Of a stretch of 64,000 nucleotides of DNA, positions 1 to 9,040 are shown piece after piece. The notes below the pieces were generated by a model. That model searched no databases, had not been told where the DNA came from, and was given only the letters and a program-made list of their open reading frames with translations. The position numbers and the translations under genes were made by a program. Location: positions 567,882-631,881 of the forward strand of contig NZ_KQ948764.1 of the NCBI RefSeq assembly GCF_001514205.1, in the 5' to 3' direction. The DNA comes from Streptomyces griseoruber (lineage in GTDB: Bacteria; Actinomycetota; Actinomycetes; Streptomycetales; Streptomycetaceae). How positions within the stretch are numbered: the first letter of the stretch is position 1; every line of letters starts with the position of its first letter.

Positions 1-1070
1 TGGCACTTCCAGCCGTCCTGCCAGCAGGCGTTGACCGTGCCGCCGTTGGGCGGGCCGGCGTCCGTGTCGGACCACTCGTAGCCGGAGTTGATGTCCGGGG
101 CGCCGTACGGGTACGCCAGCATGAAGACGTTGGCGAGGGTGTAGGTGGCACCGTCCTTGTAGTTGAGGGTGGAGCCGTTGCGCTCGGTGTCGTGGTTGTC
201 GACGAAGACACCCGCGACGGAGCTGCTCAGATACCCCCAGCCCTCACCGTAGTTCTTCAGGTAGGCGAGGTTCTCGTTGTGGAAGACCCGCTTGAGGTCG
301 TAGGCGTAACGGAACTCCTGCACATCCCCGTTGCCGGTGTACTCGGTGGGCTGGACGGCCTCGCCGGAGCCGTAGATGACCTCCTGCTTCCAGTACGCGT
401 TCGGGTTCGTCAGCCGGGACTTGATGTTCGCCAGGTCGGCGGTGTCGATGTGCTTGGCCGCGTCGATGCGGAAGCCGTCGACGCCGAGGGTGAGGAGGTC
501 GTTCAGGTAGCCGGCGACGGTCTTGCGGACGTACTCCTCACCCGTGTCCAGGTCGGCGAGGTTCACGAGCTCGCAGTGCTGGACGTTCCAGCGGTCCTGG
601 TAGTTGGTCACCGGGGAGGTGCAGTCGTCGAAGTCGTAGGAGGAGTACAGACCCGGGTAGTCGTACTTCGTGTACGAGGAGCCGCCGGTGCCGGTGCCGC
701 TGCCGGCCGACATGTGGTTGACGACGGTGTCGACGACGACCTTCACGCCCGCCGCGTGACAGGTGTTGACCATGTTCTGGAACGCGGTGCGGTCACCGAG
801 GCGGCCGGCGATCCGGTAGCTGACCGGCTGGTACGACGTCCACCACTGCGAGCCCTGTATGTGCTCGGCGGGCGGGGAGACCTGGACGTATCCGTAGCCG
901 GCCGGACCGAGGGTGTTCGTGCACTCCTTCGCCACCGAGGCGAAGTTCCACTCGAACAGGACGGCGGTGACGTCCTTGGTGCCGGGCGGGGTGGCATGGG
1001 CGGCGGGGCCGAGGAGGCTCAGACCGGCGGCCAGGGCCACGGCGCCCGAAAGGGATCTGCTGCGTGCCAT
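1..1070 (-). CDS. Secreted alpha-amylase (GH13), 3' end cut by window edge
   Basis: Extracellular endo-amylase that would feed maltodextrins to the neighbouring mal system. The 356 visible codons begin with a cleavable signal peptide (residues 1 to about 26, ending AHA). The GH13 motifs appear in order: DTVVNH (114-119), [10 protein letters not shown] with nucleophile D203, acid/base E230 in KQEVIYG, and DNHDTER with D294. The start is the ATG at 1070, preceded by GGAGAAGG. The reading frame is still open at base 1, so the rest of the (beta/alpha)8 barrel, domain C and any starch-binding module lie outside. It is downstream of aglA on the same strand but behind its own terminator and promoter region, so it is probably transcribed separately under maltose control. 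Confidence 0.93.
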   Translation of the reverse strand, partial: MARSRSLSGAVALAAGLSLLGPAAHATPPGTKDVTAVLFEWNFASVAKECTNTLGPAGYGYVQVSPPAEHIQGSQWWTSYQPVSYRIAGRLGDRTAFQNMVNTCHAAGVKVVVDTVVNHMSAGSGTGTGGSSYTKYDYPGLYSSYDFDDCTSPVTNYQDRWNVQHCELVNLADLDTGEEYVRKTVAGYLNDLLTLGVDGFRIDAAKHIDTADLANIKSRLTNPNAYWKQEVIYGSGEAVQPTEYTGNGDVQEFRYAYDLKRVFHNENLAYLKNYGEGWGYLSSSVAGVFVDNHDTERNGSTLNYKDGATYTLANVFMLAYPYGAPDINSGYEWSDTDAGPPNGGTVNACWQDGWKC

Positions 1071-1094
1071 GTGGGGGTTCCTTCTCCGTTGAAG

Positions 1095-1125
1095 GCTCTT
1101 GCTGAAATCTTTCAGAAACCTTGCG
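1095..1125. promoter_or_regulatory. Candidate MalR-type operator upstream of alpha-amylase
   Basis: Two direct CTTGC repeats (1098-1102 and 1120-1124) are 22 bp apart, about two helical turns, and bracket a perfect dyad, CTGAAA-TC-TTTCAG (1102-1115). On the coding strand the repeats read GCAAG. The same CTTGC/GCAAG element recurs between malE and malR. Streptomyces amylase promoters are known to be controlled by MalR/Reg1-type repressors; assignment of this exact site is inference. Confidence 0.55.
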
Positions 1126-1223
1126 GTGGCGCGATGTTAAGGGTGCAGTGGCCTGAAAGGGCAGAGGGCGGAGTGAAGGAACCGCAAGAACTTGTGGATT
1201 GACGCTTCGCCGGGAACGACGAA

Positions 1224-1253
1224 GGCCCGCCGCTCCCCCAAGAGCGGCGGGCC
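1224..1253 (-). terminator. Terminator after aglA
   Basis: Twelve-base perfect inverted repeat (GGCCCGCCGCTC and its complement) with a 6-nt loop, just beyond the aglA stop codon. It separates aglA from the amylase transcription unit. No U-run follows, as is usual in Streptomyces. Confidence 0.75.
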
Positions 1254-1268
1254 CGGTGCGGGGGGCCG

Positions 1269-3017
1269 TCAGGCCGTGGTCCACCACACGGTCGTGTCGG
1301 CGGGGAGCTTGACCTCGCCGTCCGTCTCGGCGACCTCGCCGCTGGCGAGGAGGACGCGGCCGTGGGACGGGACGCGCACCGACTCGGCGGAGGTGTTCGC
1401 CACGCACACGAACTCGCCGCGGCGGAAGGCGAGAACGCCCTCCGGGGCCTTCAGCCACTCCACCGCGTCACCGGCACCCAGGTCGGGCTGGGTGCGGCGC
1501 AGGCGCAGGGCGGAGCGGTAGAGCTCCAGGGTGGAGCCGGCCACGCCCTGCTGGGCCTCGACGCTCAGTTCCGCCCACTCCGCGGGCTGGGGCAGCCAGC
1601 TGCCGCCCGCGCCGAAGCCGTACGACGATCCCTCGCGCGTCCACGGGATCGGCACGCGGCAGCCGTCACGGAAACCGTCCTGGCCGGCGCCGCGGAAGTA
1701 GGCCGGGTCCTGGCGGACCTCGTCGGGGAGGTCGACGACGTCGGGCAGGCCGAGTTCCTCGCCCTGGTAGACGTAGGCCGAGCCGGGCAGGGCGAGCATC
1801 AGGAGGGTGGCGGCACGGGCGCGGCGCAGGCCCAGCTCGCGGTCGCCGGCCGTGCGGATCTGGGTGCCGAGGCCGGGCGGGTTGGCGAAGCGGGTGGCGT
1901 GGCGGGTCACGTCGTGGTTGGACAGCACCCAGGTCGCCGGGGCGCCGACCGGGCGCATCGCCTCCAGGGTGCGGTCGACGACCGTACGGAGTTCCTTCGC
2001 GTCCCATTCCGTCGACAGGTACTGGAAGTTGAAGGCCTGGTGGAGCTCGTCGGGGCGGACGTAGTGCGCGGTGCGCTCGACGGTGGGGGTCCAGGCCTCG
2101 GCGACGAAGATGCGCCCGCCCGTCTCCCGCCACCGCCCTTCCGCGGAAGGCCCCTCGGGCCCCTTCTTCTCTCCCGAGTACTCGTCGAGGATCAGCCGCC
2201 ACTGGCGGTAGATGTCGTGGACGCCGTCCTGGTCGAAGAACGGCATGACATCGTTGCCCAGCAGTTTGAGCTGGTCGTGGGAGCCGAGGTCGGGGAGACC
2301 GGCCGCCTTCACCAGACCGTGGGCGACGTCGATGCGGAAGCCGTCCACGCCCATGTCCAGCCAGAAGCGCAGGATCGAACGGAACTCGTCGCCGACCGCC
2401 GGGTGTTCCCAGTTGAAGTCCGGCTGCTCGGGCGCGAACAGGTGCAGGTACCACTCGCCGGGCGTGCCGTCCGGCTCGGTGACCCGGGTCCAGGCGGGGC
2501 CGCCGAAGATGGACTCCCAGTCGTTGGGCGGGAGTTCGCCGTCCGCGCCCTTGCCCGGGCGGAAGTGGTAGCGGTCACGGAGGGGGGAACCCGGCCCCTC
2601 CGCGACCGCCCGCTTGAACCACTCGTGCTGGTCGGAGGAGTGGTTGGGGACCAGGTCGACGATGATGCGCAGGCCCAGCGCGCGGGCGTCGCGGATCAGG
2701 GCGTCGGCGTCGAGCAGATTGCCGAACATCGGGTCGACGGCGCGGTAGTCGGCGACGTCGTAGCCGGCGTCGGCCTGCGGGGAGGCGTAGAAGGGGCTGA
2801 GCCACACGGCGTCCACGCCGAGGTCGCGCAGGTACGTCAGGCGGGAGCGTACGCCTTCCAGGTCGCCCATGCCGTCGCCGTTGCTGTCGGCGAAGCTGCG
2901 CGGGTACACCTGGTAGATCACCGCGTCCCGCCACCAGTCGCGGCGTGTGCCGACGGTGGCGACGGCCGCTGCGGAGGTGGGGGTGGGGGCCGGGGCTGCG
3001 GAGTGCTGCTGGCTCAT
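1269..3017 (-). CDS. aglA: Alpha-glucosidase (GH13)
   Basis: Cytoplasmic exo-acting GH13 enzyme that splits imported maltose and maltodextrins to glucose. The 582-residue product has no signal peptide. Motifs: an alpha-glucosidase-type start (VIYQVYPRSFADSNGDG, about 34-50), DLVPNHSS (121-128), GFRIDVAH with nucleophile D230, FVAEAW with acid/base E307, and SNHD (366-369). I chose the ATG at 3017 with GGAC upstream; an in-frame start at 3044 would add nine residues. It follows malG on the same strand after a 135-bp gap containing a strong stem-loop, as in the malEFG-aglA arrangement known in Streptomyces. Confidence 0.93.
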   Translation of the reverse strand: MSQQHSAAPAPTPTSAAAVATVGTRRDWWRDAVIYQVYPRSFADSNGDGMGDLEGVRSRLTYLRDLGVDAVWLSPFYASPQADAGYDVADYRAVDPMFGNLLDADALIRDARALGLRIIVDLVPNHSSDQHEWFKRAVAEGPGSPLRDRYHFRPGKGADGELPPNDWESIFGGPAWTRVTEPDGTPGEWYLHLFAPEQPDFNWEHPAVGDEFRSILRFWLDMGVDGFRIDVAHGLVKAAGLPDLGSHDQLKLLGNDVMPFFDQDGVHDIYRQWRLILDEYSGEKKGPEGPSAEGRWRETGGRIFVAEAWTPTVERTAHYVRPDELHQAFNFQYLSTEWDAKELRTVVDRTLEAMRPVGAPATWVLSNHDVTRHATRFANPPGLGTQIRTAGDRELGLRRARAATLLMLALPGSAYVYQGEELGLPDVVDLPDEVRQDPAYFRGAGQDGFRDGCRVPIPWTREGSSYGFGAGGSWLPQPAEWAELSVEAQQGVAGSTLELYRSALRLRRTQPDLGAGDAVEWLKAPEGVLAFRRGEFVCVANTSAESVRVPSHGRVLLASGEVAETDGEVKLPADTTVWWTTA

Positions 3018-3075
3018 GGCGTCCTTGGTACGTAACGGAGTCATCGGGTCAGGGTGGAGGAGGCAGGGGGATGAC

Positions 3076-3141
3076 GAGGCGGCCGCGGTGCCGGCGGGGT
3101 CTGGAGGTCTCCCCTCTGGGGGAGGACACCGCGGCCGCCTC
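3076..3141 (-). terminator. Long stem-loop between malG and aglA
   Basis: GAGGCGGCCGCGGTG (3076-3090) is exactly complementary to 3127-3141, and the 36-nt interior can itself fold around TCCCC/GGGGA. It may be a partial terminator or an mRNA stabiliser that sets aglA level below the transporter genes. Confidence 0.65.
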
Positions 3142-3152
3142 GGGTTCGGGGG

Positions 3153-4085
3153 TCAGCCCTTGGTGCCGCCGGCCGTGAGGCCGGTCACCAGGTTCTTCTG
3201 CACGAGGTAGAAGAACGCGGCGGCGGGCAGGGCGATCAGCACCGCGGTGGCGGCCATGAGGTTGCGCTGGGCGTCGTGCTCGCTGACGAAGGACTGCAGG
3301 CCGACGGCCAGGGTGTACTTGTCGTCGCTGAGCATGAACGTCGAGGCGAAGGCGACCTCGCTGAAGGCGGTGAGGAAGTTGTAGAACGCGGCCACCGCGA
3401 GGCCGGGCTTGGCGAGCGGCAGGATCAGCCGGAAGAAGGTGCCGAACGGGGTGAGCCCGTCGACGCGTCCCGCCTCGTCGATCTCGAAGGGGATGGTGTC
3501 GAAGTACCCCTTGAGCAGCCATGCGCTGTACGGGATGACCGTCGTGCAGTAGACGAGGACCAGGCCGAAGTAGTTGTCGATGAGCTTGAGGTCCGAGAGG
3601 ATCTGGTACATCGGCACCATCAGGACGGCGACCGGGAACATCTGGGTCACCAGCAGCACCCACATGAACTTCTTGTAGCCGGGGAAGCGCATCCGGGAGA
3701 CGGCGTAGCCGGTGGTGGCGGCGATGAGCACGCCGATGGCCGTGGTGCCGAGGGTGACGATGAGCGAGCTCTTCAGCCAGTCGAAGAACTTGGTGTGTTC
3801 GAGGACGAACGTGTAGTTGGCGAACGTCATCTTGTCCCAGATGCCGCCCGGGTGCAGGTAGTCGTCCTTGTCCGGGCCGAGGGACAGATAGACCAGCCAG
3901 AGGATCGGGAACAGCGCGATCAGGCTCGCGACGGTCAGGACGCCGTGGGAGGCGAGGGAGCCGGCGAGTCCGGTCTCGCCGCGGCGGCGGACCCGGCGCG
4001 GTGCCTTCGGTGCCTTCGGTGCCTTCACGGGGTTCTCCTTGCTCACCGGGGCCGAGGCGGGGGTGGGAGCGGTGCTCGTACTCAT
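3153..4085 (-). CDS. malG: Maltose/maltodextrin ABC transporter permease MalG
   Basis: Inner-membrane permease of a carbohydrate ABC importer (CUT1 family), 310 residues, about six membrane spans after a charged N-terminal tail of about 40 residues. The cytoplasmic EAA loop (EIDEAGRVDG, about residue 200) that contacts the ATPase is present. It lies 14 bp downstream of malF and is transcribed with it. No malK-type ATPase occurs nearby, which fits the known Streptomyces use of the shared ATPase MsiK encoded elsewhere. The start is the ATG at 4085. Confidence 0.93.
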   Translation of the reverse strand: MSTSTAPTPASAPVSKENPVKAPKAPKAPRRVRRRGETGLAGSLASHGVLTVASLIALFPILWLVYLSLGPDKDDYLHPGGIWDKMTFANYTFVLEHTKFFDWLKSSLIVTLGTTAIGVLIAATTGYAVSRMRFPGYKKFMWVLLVTQMFPVAVLMVPMYQILSDLKLIDNYFGLVLVYCTTVIPYSAWLLKGYFDTIPFEIDEAGRVDGLTPFGTFFRLILPLAKPGLAVAAFYNFLTAFSEVAFASTFMLSDDKYTLAVGLQSFVSEHDAQRNLMAATAVLIALPAAAFFYLVQKNLVTGLTAGGTKG

Positions 4086-4099
4086 CGGGAACTCCTGCC

Positions 4100-5104
4100 T
4101 CAGATCGCGAGCTGCTGCTCGTTGCGGTTGAGCCAGCGGCGGTAGAAGGAGGTGAAGACGATCAGGATCGCCAGCAGCAGGATGCCGTAGGCGGCGGACT
4201 GGGCGAAGTCACGCGGCTGCTGTCCGAAGCCGAGGTAGTAGGCCCAGGTGACGAGGATCTGCGCGTCGGGGGCGGTGTTGCCGAACAGCAGGAAGATCAC
4301 GGCGAACTGGTTGAAGGTCCAGATGATGCCGAGCAGGACGACGGTGGAGCTGACGGTCCTGAGGCCGGGGACGGTGACGTACCGGAACCGCTGCCAGGCG
4401 CTCGCGCCGTCCATCTCGGCCGCCTCGTAGAGGGAGGCGTCGATCGACTGGAGGCCGCCGAGCAGGGAGACCATCATGAACGGCACACCGCACCAGGTGT
4501 TGACCATGATCGCGGCGAACCGCTGCCAGAAGGTGTCCTCCAGCCAGGAGGGCGAGGGCAGGTGGAGGGCGTCGAGCGCGGAGTTGATGATGCCCCCGTC
4601 GGCGAGCATGAACCGCCAGCCGAAGACCGTGACGAAGGTGGGCACCGCCCAGGGCAGGACCAGGATCAGCCGGTACAGGGTGCGGCCGCGCAGCTTCTGG
4701 TTGAGCAGCAGGGCGAGGCCGAGGCCGACGGTGTAGTGCAGGGCGACACAGACGGCCGTCCACGCGATCGTCCAGACGAAGTGCGACCAGAAGCGGTCGT
4801 ACGCCGTGGGGCCCCAGAGGATGTCGGCGTAGTTGTCGAGGCCGATGAACTTGTAGGTGGCGTCGATGTGGTTGACGCCGATCGTGCGCACGGTGTTGAG
4901 GCTGTTGGCGTCGGTGAGGGTCAGGTAGAGGCCGTACACCAGGGGGTAGAGCACGAGGACGCCGAGGACGACCGCCACCGGGGCGATCATGGCGTAGGCG
5001 TACCAGTGCTTGTGGTAGCCCCGCTTCAGGCGCCCGCCCAGGCCGGGCCCTGGCTCACGGTCACCGCGGCGCTTGCCGGTCGCGCGGTCGATGGCGACTG
5101 TCAT
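4100..5104 (-). CDS. malF: Maltose/maltodextrin ABC transporter permease MalF
   Basis: Second permease of the maltose importer, 334 residues with about six transmembrane helices and the EAA loop YEAAEMDGASAW (about residue 230). It pairs with MalG to form the channel that receives sugar from MalE. It is shorter than enterobacterial MalF because it lacks the large periplasmic insertion, as is usual in Gram-positives. A 115-bp gap containing a strong hairpin separates it from malE. The start is the ATG at 5104. Confidence 0.93.
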   Translation of the reverse strand: MTVAIDRATGKRRGDREPGPGLGGRLKRGYHKHWYAYAMIAPVAVVLGVLVLYPLVYGLYLTLTDANSLNTVRTIGVNHIDATYKFIGLDNYADILWGPTAYDRFWSHFVWTIAWTAVCVALHYTVGLGLALLLNQKLRGRTLYRLILVLPWAVPTFVTVFGWRFMLADGGIINSALDALHLPSPSWLEDTFWQRFAAIMVNTWCGVPFMMVSLLGGLQSIDASLYEAAEMDGASAWQRFRYVTVPGLRTVSSTVVLLGIIWTFNQFAVIFLLFGNTAPDAQILVTWAYYLGFGQQPRDFAQSAAYGILLLAILIVFTSFYRRWLNRNEQQLAI

Positions 5105-5165
5105 GGTTCGACACCTTCTGGTTCTGCACGCTGGATCTTCGAGGGGGTGTACGGCTCACAGGCCG

Positions 5166-5212
5166 GTGGCCGCCGGATCCCTCCCCCGTACTGCGGGGGA
5201 TCCGGCGGCCAC
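5166..5212 (-). terminator. Stem-loop between malE and malF
   Basis: A 15-bp perfect inverted repeat (GTGGCCGCCGGATCC at 5166-5180, complement at 5198-5212) extends inward through CCCG/CGGG. It lies just after the malE stop. The position suits partial termination or 3' protection of malE mRNA, giving more binding protein than permease. Confidence 0.7.
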
Positions 5213-5219
5213 ACGGGGC

Positions 5220-6494
5220 TCACTTGCTGAAGTCCGGCACCAGCTTGGCGATGGCGGTCTCGGCGGTGCTCAGGCCCTTGTCCAGGGTCTCCTTGCCCCC
5301 CGCGATCTTGGGCAGTTCGGTGTCGAGCGGACCCCACAGGGAGCTGTACTCCGGCAGCGCGGGGCGCGGCTGGGCGGCGGCGAGGACCGTGCCGTAGCCG
5401 GCGATGCCCGGGTCGGCCTTGACCTCGGCGGTGTAGGCGTCGTCGCGCGTCGGCAGGGTGGAGTTCTTCAGCGCGATGGCCGACTGGGACTTGGCGGACG
5501 TCATGAAGTTGACGAACTTCAGCGCGGCGGCCTGGTGGGCCTTGTCCGAGCCGGCGTAGACCGAGAGGTTGTGGCCGCCGGTCGGGGCGCCCGCCTTGCC
5601 GGTGGAGCCGGCCGGGACGGTGGCGATGCCCAGGTTGGCCTTGTCCTTGAAGGCGGTGCCCTTGTAGAAGTTGGTGATCTCCCACGGGCCCTGGATGATC
5701 GCGGCGACCTTGCCGTTGACGAACGCGTCCTGGATGTGGGCGTAGGCGTCGGCGGTGGTGTCGGCCTTGTGCAGGCCCTTGCCGTCGAACAGGCTCAGCC
5801 AGGTGCCGTACGCCTTCTTCGCGGCGTCGGAGTTCACCGTGATCTTCTTGCCGGCGGCGTCGACGGTGTCGGTGCCCTCGCCGTAGAGGAAGGTCTGGGC
5901 GTAGTAGGCCTGGGTGGAGCCCCAGTAGCCGTCGACGCCGGTCTTGGCCTTGACGGTGGCGGCGGCCTTCTTGAGGTCGTCCCAGGTCTTGGGGGCCTCG
6001 GTGATGCCGGCCTTCTCGAAGAGCGCCTTGTTGTAGACGAGCGCGAGGGTGTCGGTGACGAACGGCACGCCGTAGGTCTTGCCGTCGTACTTGGCCTGCT
6101 CGATCAGGTTGGACTTGAACTTGGCCTGGTCGGTGAGGGCCTCGGTGCCGTCCAGCGGCAGGAAGTAGCCCTTCTTGGCGAAGGCGGGGGTCCAGCCGAC
6201 CTCGGAGCGCAGGATGTCCGGGGCGCCGGAGGCACCGGCGGCGGTGTCGAACTTGTTCTGCGCCTGGTCGAAGGGCACGTTGACGTACTTGACCTTGATG
6301 TCCTTGTGGGCGGCCTCGAACTCCTTGACCAAGGCCTGGTACGTCGGCGCCTCATTGGTGGCGTTGGAGGTGTCCCACCAGGTGATGGTGACCGGCCCGC
6401 TCGAGTTGTCGCTGCCGCTGTCGTCTCCGCCGCAGGCCGTCGCCGCGAGGGCGAGGGACGCCATCAGCGCGGTGGCCGCTATGCCACGCCGCAT
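5220..6494 (-). CDS. malE: Maltose/maltodextrin-binding lipoprotein MalE
   Basis: Extracytoplasmic substrate-binding protein of the maltose importer, 424 residues. It begins with a lipoprotein signal, MRRGIAATALMASLALAATAC, so it should be lipid-anchored at C21, followed by an Asp/Ser-rich linker and a family 1 solute-binding domain. The start is the ATG at 6494, with an AAGGAGAA ribosome site eight bases upstream; the open frame reaches 6548 without a better start. It is the first gene of malE-malF-malG and is divergent from malR across 393 bp. Confidence 0.94.
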   Translation of the reverse strand: MRRGIAATALMASLALAATACGGDDSGSDNSSGPVTITWWDTSNATNEAPTYQALVKEFEAAHKDIKVKYVNVPFDQAQNKFDTAAGASGAPDILRSEVGWTPAFAKKGYFLPLDGTEALTDQAKFKSNLIEQAKYDGKTYGVPFVTDTLALVYNKALFEKAGITEAPKTWDDLKKAAATVKAKTGVDGYWGSTQAYYAQTFLYGEGTDTVDAAGKKITVNSDAAKKAYGTWLSLFDGKGLHKADTTADAYAHIQDAFVNGKVAAIIQGPWEITNFYKGTAFKDKANLGIATVPAGSTGKAGAPTGGHNLSVYAGSDKAHQAAALKFVNFMTSAKSQSAIALKNSTLPTRDDAYTAEVKADPGIAGYGTVLAAAQPRPALPEYSSLWGPLDTELPKIAGGKETLDKGLSTAETAIAKLVPDFSK

Positions 6495-6631
6495 GAGTTC
6501 TCCTTGAGGGTGAAAGCCCGTGTAGCTACAGGGGGCGGTCCCGTCCACCGTCCCTGTCGACTTGACCGACTGCGCCGTTGCCGCCGCCGGGCGTGGCCGA
6601 ACGTAACAGCCATGTAAGCGGCGCGAAAGTC

Positions 6632-6652
6632 CTTGCAGAAAAAATGTGCAAG
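6632..6652. promoter_or_regulatory. Candidate MalR operator on the malE side
   Basis: CTTGCA (6632-6637) and its complement TGCAAG (6647-6652) are separated by an A-rich 9-bp spacer, about 140 bp upstream of malE. The half-sites match those in front of the amylase gene and malR. LacI-family repressors bind such dyads; assignment to MalR is inference. Confidence 0.55.
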
Positions 6653-6737
6653 AGGAGCGGGAAGTTATCCGGGCGTGACCGGACGGCGACCACCGTGAGA
6701 CGCTTGTTCATGCCCGTCGAGCACGTGGGACGGCCTG

Positions 6738-6760
6738 TGCAAGACTCTGCAAGCTCTTGC
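6738..6760. promoter_or_regulatory. Candidate MalR autoregulatory operator cluster
   Basis: TGCAAG occurs at 6738 and 6748 (10 bp apart), and the second copy forms a perfect dyad GCAAG-CT-CTTGC (6749-6760). It lies about 130 bp before the malR GTG, where repression of malR itself would be expected. Confidence 0.5.
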
Positions 6761-6887
6761 CATCAACTTTCACGAAGGACCACGAGGGAGCGCGATGACG
6801 CAGCAGCCCGGACGAGGCAGGCCAACGGGTCGGCCGCGGCGTCCGATTGGTGTGCAAGGCGACACCTGGCCGGTACAGTCCACGTCT

Positions 6888-7922
6888 GTGACCACACGGC
6901 TTGCCGACATCGCTGCGCAGGCGGGGGTGAGCGAAGCGACCGTCAGCCGCGTCCTCAACGGCAAGCCTGGCGTCGCCGCCACCACCCGCCAGTCCGTGCT
7001 CGCCGCACTGGACGTCCTGGGCTACGAGCGCCCGGTCCGGCTGCGTCAGCGCAGCGCGGGCCTCGTCGGCCTCATCACGCCGGAGCTGGAGAACCCGATA
7101 TTCCCGGCCCTGGCCCAGGTCATCGGGCAGGCGCTGACCCGCCAGGGCTACACCCCCGTGCTGGCCACCCAGACCCCGGGCGGCTCCACGGAGGACGAGC
7201 TGACCGAGATGCTGGTGGACCGCGGGGTCGCCGGCATCATCTACGTCTCGGGGCTGCACGCGGACACCACGGCCGACATGCAGCGCTACGAGCAGCTGCG
7301 CGCGCAGGGCGTCCCCTTCGTCCTGGTCGACGGGTTCTCCCCGAAGGTCCAGGCGCCGTTCATCTCCCCCGACGACCGGGCGGCGATGACCCTCGCGGTC
7401 ACCCATCTCGCCTCCCTCGGCCACACCCGGATCGGGCTCGCCCTCGGCCCCAAGCGGTTCGTGCCCGTGCAGCGCAAGATCGAGGGGTTCGTCCGCACGA
7501 TGCAGGACCAGCTCGGGCTGAGCGCCGAGCAGATCGAGACGGAGCTGGTGCAGCACTCCCTGTACACCCTGGAGGGCGGGCAGGCCGCGACCACGGCCCT
7601 GATCGACCGGGGCTGCACGGCGATCGTCTGCGCCAGCGACATGATGGCGCTCGGCGCGATAAGGGCGGCCCGGCAGCGGGGTCTCGCGGTCCCCCAGGCC
7701 ATCTCGGTGGTCGGCTTCGACGACTCCCCGCTGATCGCCTTCACCGACCCGCCGCTCACCACGATCCGCAAGCCGGTCCCCGCGATGGGCCAGGCCGCGG
7801 TGCGCACGCTGCTGGAGGAGATCGGCGGGACGCCCGCGCCGCACAGCGAGTTCGTGTTCATGCCGGAACTGGTGGTGCGCGGTTCGACCGCTTCGGCCCC
7901 CGGGGACCGCAATCGTCCTTAG
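6888..7922 (+). CDS. malR: LacI-family maltose-operon repressor MalR
   Basis: Transcriptional repressor of maltose genes, released by maltodextrin effectors. The 344-residue product starts at GTG 6888. The DNA-binding helix-turn-helix and hinge sit at the very N-terminus (TTRLADIAAQAGVSEATVSR, 2-21), followed by a periplasmic-binding-protein-like effector domain (GLITPELENPIF about 55-66, VVGFDDSPL about 280). The length equals that remembered for S. coelicolor MalR, supporting this start over the upstream ATG. It is divergent from malEFG and followed by a terminator. Confidence 0.93.
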   Translation: MTTRLADIAAQAGVSEATVSRVLNGKPGVAATTRQSVLAALDVLGYERPVRLRQRSAGLVGLITPELENPIFPALAQVIGQALTRQGYTPVLATQTPGGSTEDELTEMLVDRGVAGIIYVSGLHADTTADMQRYEQLRAQGVPFVLVDGFSPKVQAPFISPDDRAAMTLAVTHLASLGHTRIGLALGPKRFVPVQRKIEGFVRTMQDQLGLSAEQIETELVQHSLYTLEGGQAATTALIDRGCTAIVCASDMMALGAIRAARQRGLAVPQAISVVGFDDSPLIAFTDPPLTTIRKPVPAMGQAAVRTLLEEIGGTPAPHSEFVFMPELVVRGSTASAPGDRNRP

Positions 7923-7936
7923 ATCGTCCCCGGGGT

Positions 7937-7958
7937 GGAGGAAAAGGGGGTTTCCTCC
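7937..7958 (+). terminator. malR terminator
   Basis: GGAGGAAA (7937-7944) and TTTCCTCC (7951-7958) form a perfect 8-bp stem with a 6-nt loop, 15 bp after the malR stop. Confidence 0.7.
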
Positions 7959-8065
7959 CGTGCGCCGGTAGGAGACGATGGGGTTCGTCCGCCGTAGAAC
8001 ATGCGGGGGCAACCCGACCGGAGGATGATCGGGCCAAGAGGGCTTTTCTGGCAGACTTTGTGTCC

Positions 8066-8926
8066 ATGGGTGAATCGACCGTGACGCCGTTGGAAGGCCG
8101 TGACCAGGCCGTTCCACAGTCCGTCGCGGCCGGGGACCGAGAGCGCCGATTCGCCCGGTTCCGCTCCCCCCGCCGGCCCCGTCTCTGGTTCGAGATCCTG
8201 CTCATCGCGGTGAGTTACTGGACGTACTCACTGATCCGCAACGCGGTGCCCGAGCAGCGCTCCGAGGCCCTGCGCAACGCGGACTGGATCTGGCGCGTGG
8301 AGCACCATCTGGGGCTCGCCTTCGAGCATTCGGTCAACCACACCGTGAACTCGGTGACGTGGCTGATCGTGGGCATGAACTACTACTACGCGACGCTGCA
8401 CTTCATCATCACCCTGACCGTCCTGGTCTGGCTCTACCGCAGCCACCCCGGCCGCTACGCCGCGACCCGGCTGGTCCTCTTCGCCACCACCGCGGTCGCC
8501 CTGGTCGGCTACTACTTCTATCCGCTGGCGCCCCCGAGGCTGATGACCGGCGGTCACTTCGTCGACACGGTCATGGTCCACCGGACCTGGGGCTCGATGG
8601 CCTCCGGCGACCTCAAGCACATGTCGAACCAGTACGCCGCGATGCCGTCCATGCACATCGGCTGGTCCCTGTGGTGCGGCCTGACGATCTTCGCGCTGGC
8701 GAGACTGCCCTGGGTGCGGATCCTGGGCCTCCTCTACCCGGTGGTGACCCTGACCGTCATCGTCGCCACCGCCAACCACTTCTGGCTGGACGCGGTCGGC
8801 GGCATCATCTGCCTCACCTTCGGCTTCACGGTGGCGGCCCTGTGGTACGGCGCCGTCCCCTACTCCCTCCCCCGCCGGGTCCCGCCCCGGGGCCGGGGCG
8901 GAGCCCTCCTGCCGACCAAGGCGTAG
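8066..8926 (+). CDS. PAP2-family integral membrane phosphatase/transferase
   Basis: Membrane enzyme of the PAP2 (acid phosphatase/vanadium haloperoxidase-like) family, probably acting on a lipid phosphate or transferring a phospho-head group, as in inositol phosphotransferase-like members. The 286 residues hold about six membrane helices. The catalytic motifs PSMH (core of NQYAAMPSMHIGWSL) and a later NHFWLDAVGG (His and Asp) are visible. The start is ATG 8066; GTG 8060 is in frame two codons earlier. The N-terminal 40 residues are charged and cytoplasmic. It stands alone between malR and a convergent amidohydrolase gene. The substrate is unknown. Confidence 0.82.
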   Translation: MGESTVTPLEGRDQAVPQSVAAGDRERRFARFRSPRRPRLWFEILLIAVSYWTYSLIRNAVPEQRSEALRNADWIWRVEHHLGLAFEHSVNHTVNSVTWLIVGMNYYYATLHFIITLTVLVWLYRSHPGRYAATRLVLFATTAVALVGYYFYPLAPPRLMTGGHFVDTVMVHRTWGSMASGDLKHMSNQYAAMPSMHIGWSLWCGLTIFALARLPWVRILGLLYPVVTLTVIVATANHFWLDAVGGIICLTFGFTVAALWYGAVPYSLPRRVPPRGRGGALLPTKA

Positions 8927-9040
8927 CCCTGCGGGCGGCGGGGCCGGGGGCTGTGCTGGGCGGCATCGTCGCCGGGCCGGGCCGGTGGCGTCGGGCGGAG
9001 GCCGGTGCGGCGCCGCCCGGCCATCACCGCCACCGCAGCG

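Larger units (their letters stand above)
6495..6887. promoter_or_regulatory. malE-malR divergent control region
   Basis: This 393-bp non-coding stretch must hold both promoters. It contains a 10-bp palindrome TGTAGCTACA (6521-6530) in the malE leader and two clusters of TGCAAG/CTTGCA elements, listed separately. An in-frame ATG at 6795 would lengthen MalR by 31 unconserved residues and is not preferred. Confidence 0.7.

Noticed and set aside
6578..8926. Open frame joining malR shadow to the PAP2 gene
   Set aside because: Family sequence begins only at 8066; the upstream part is malR in another frame and crosses the malR terminator.
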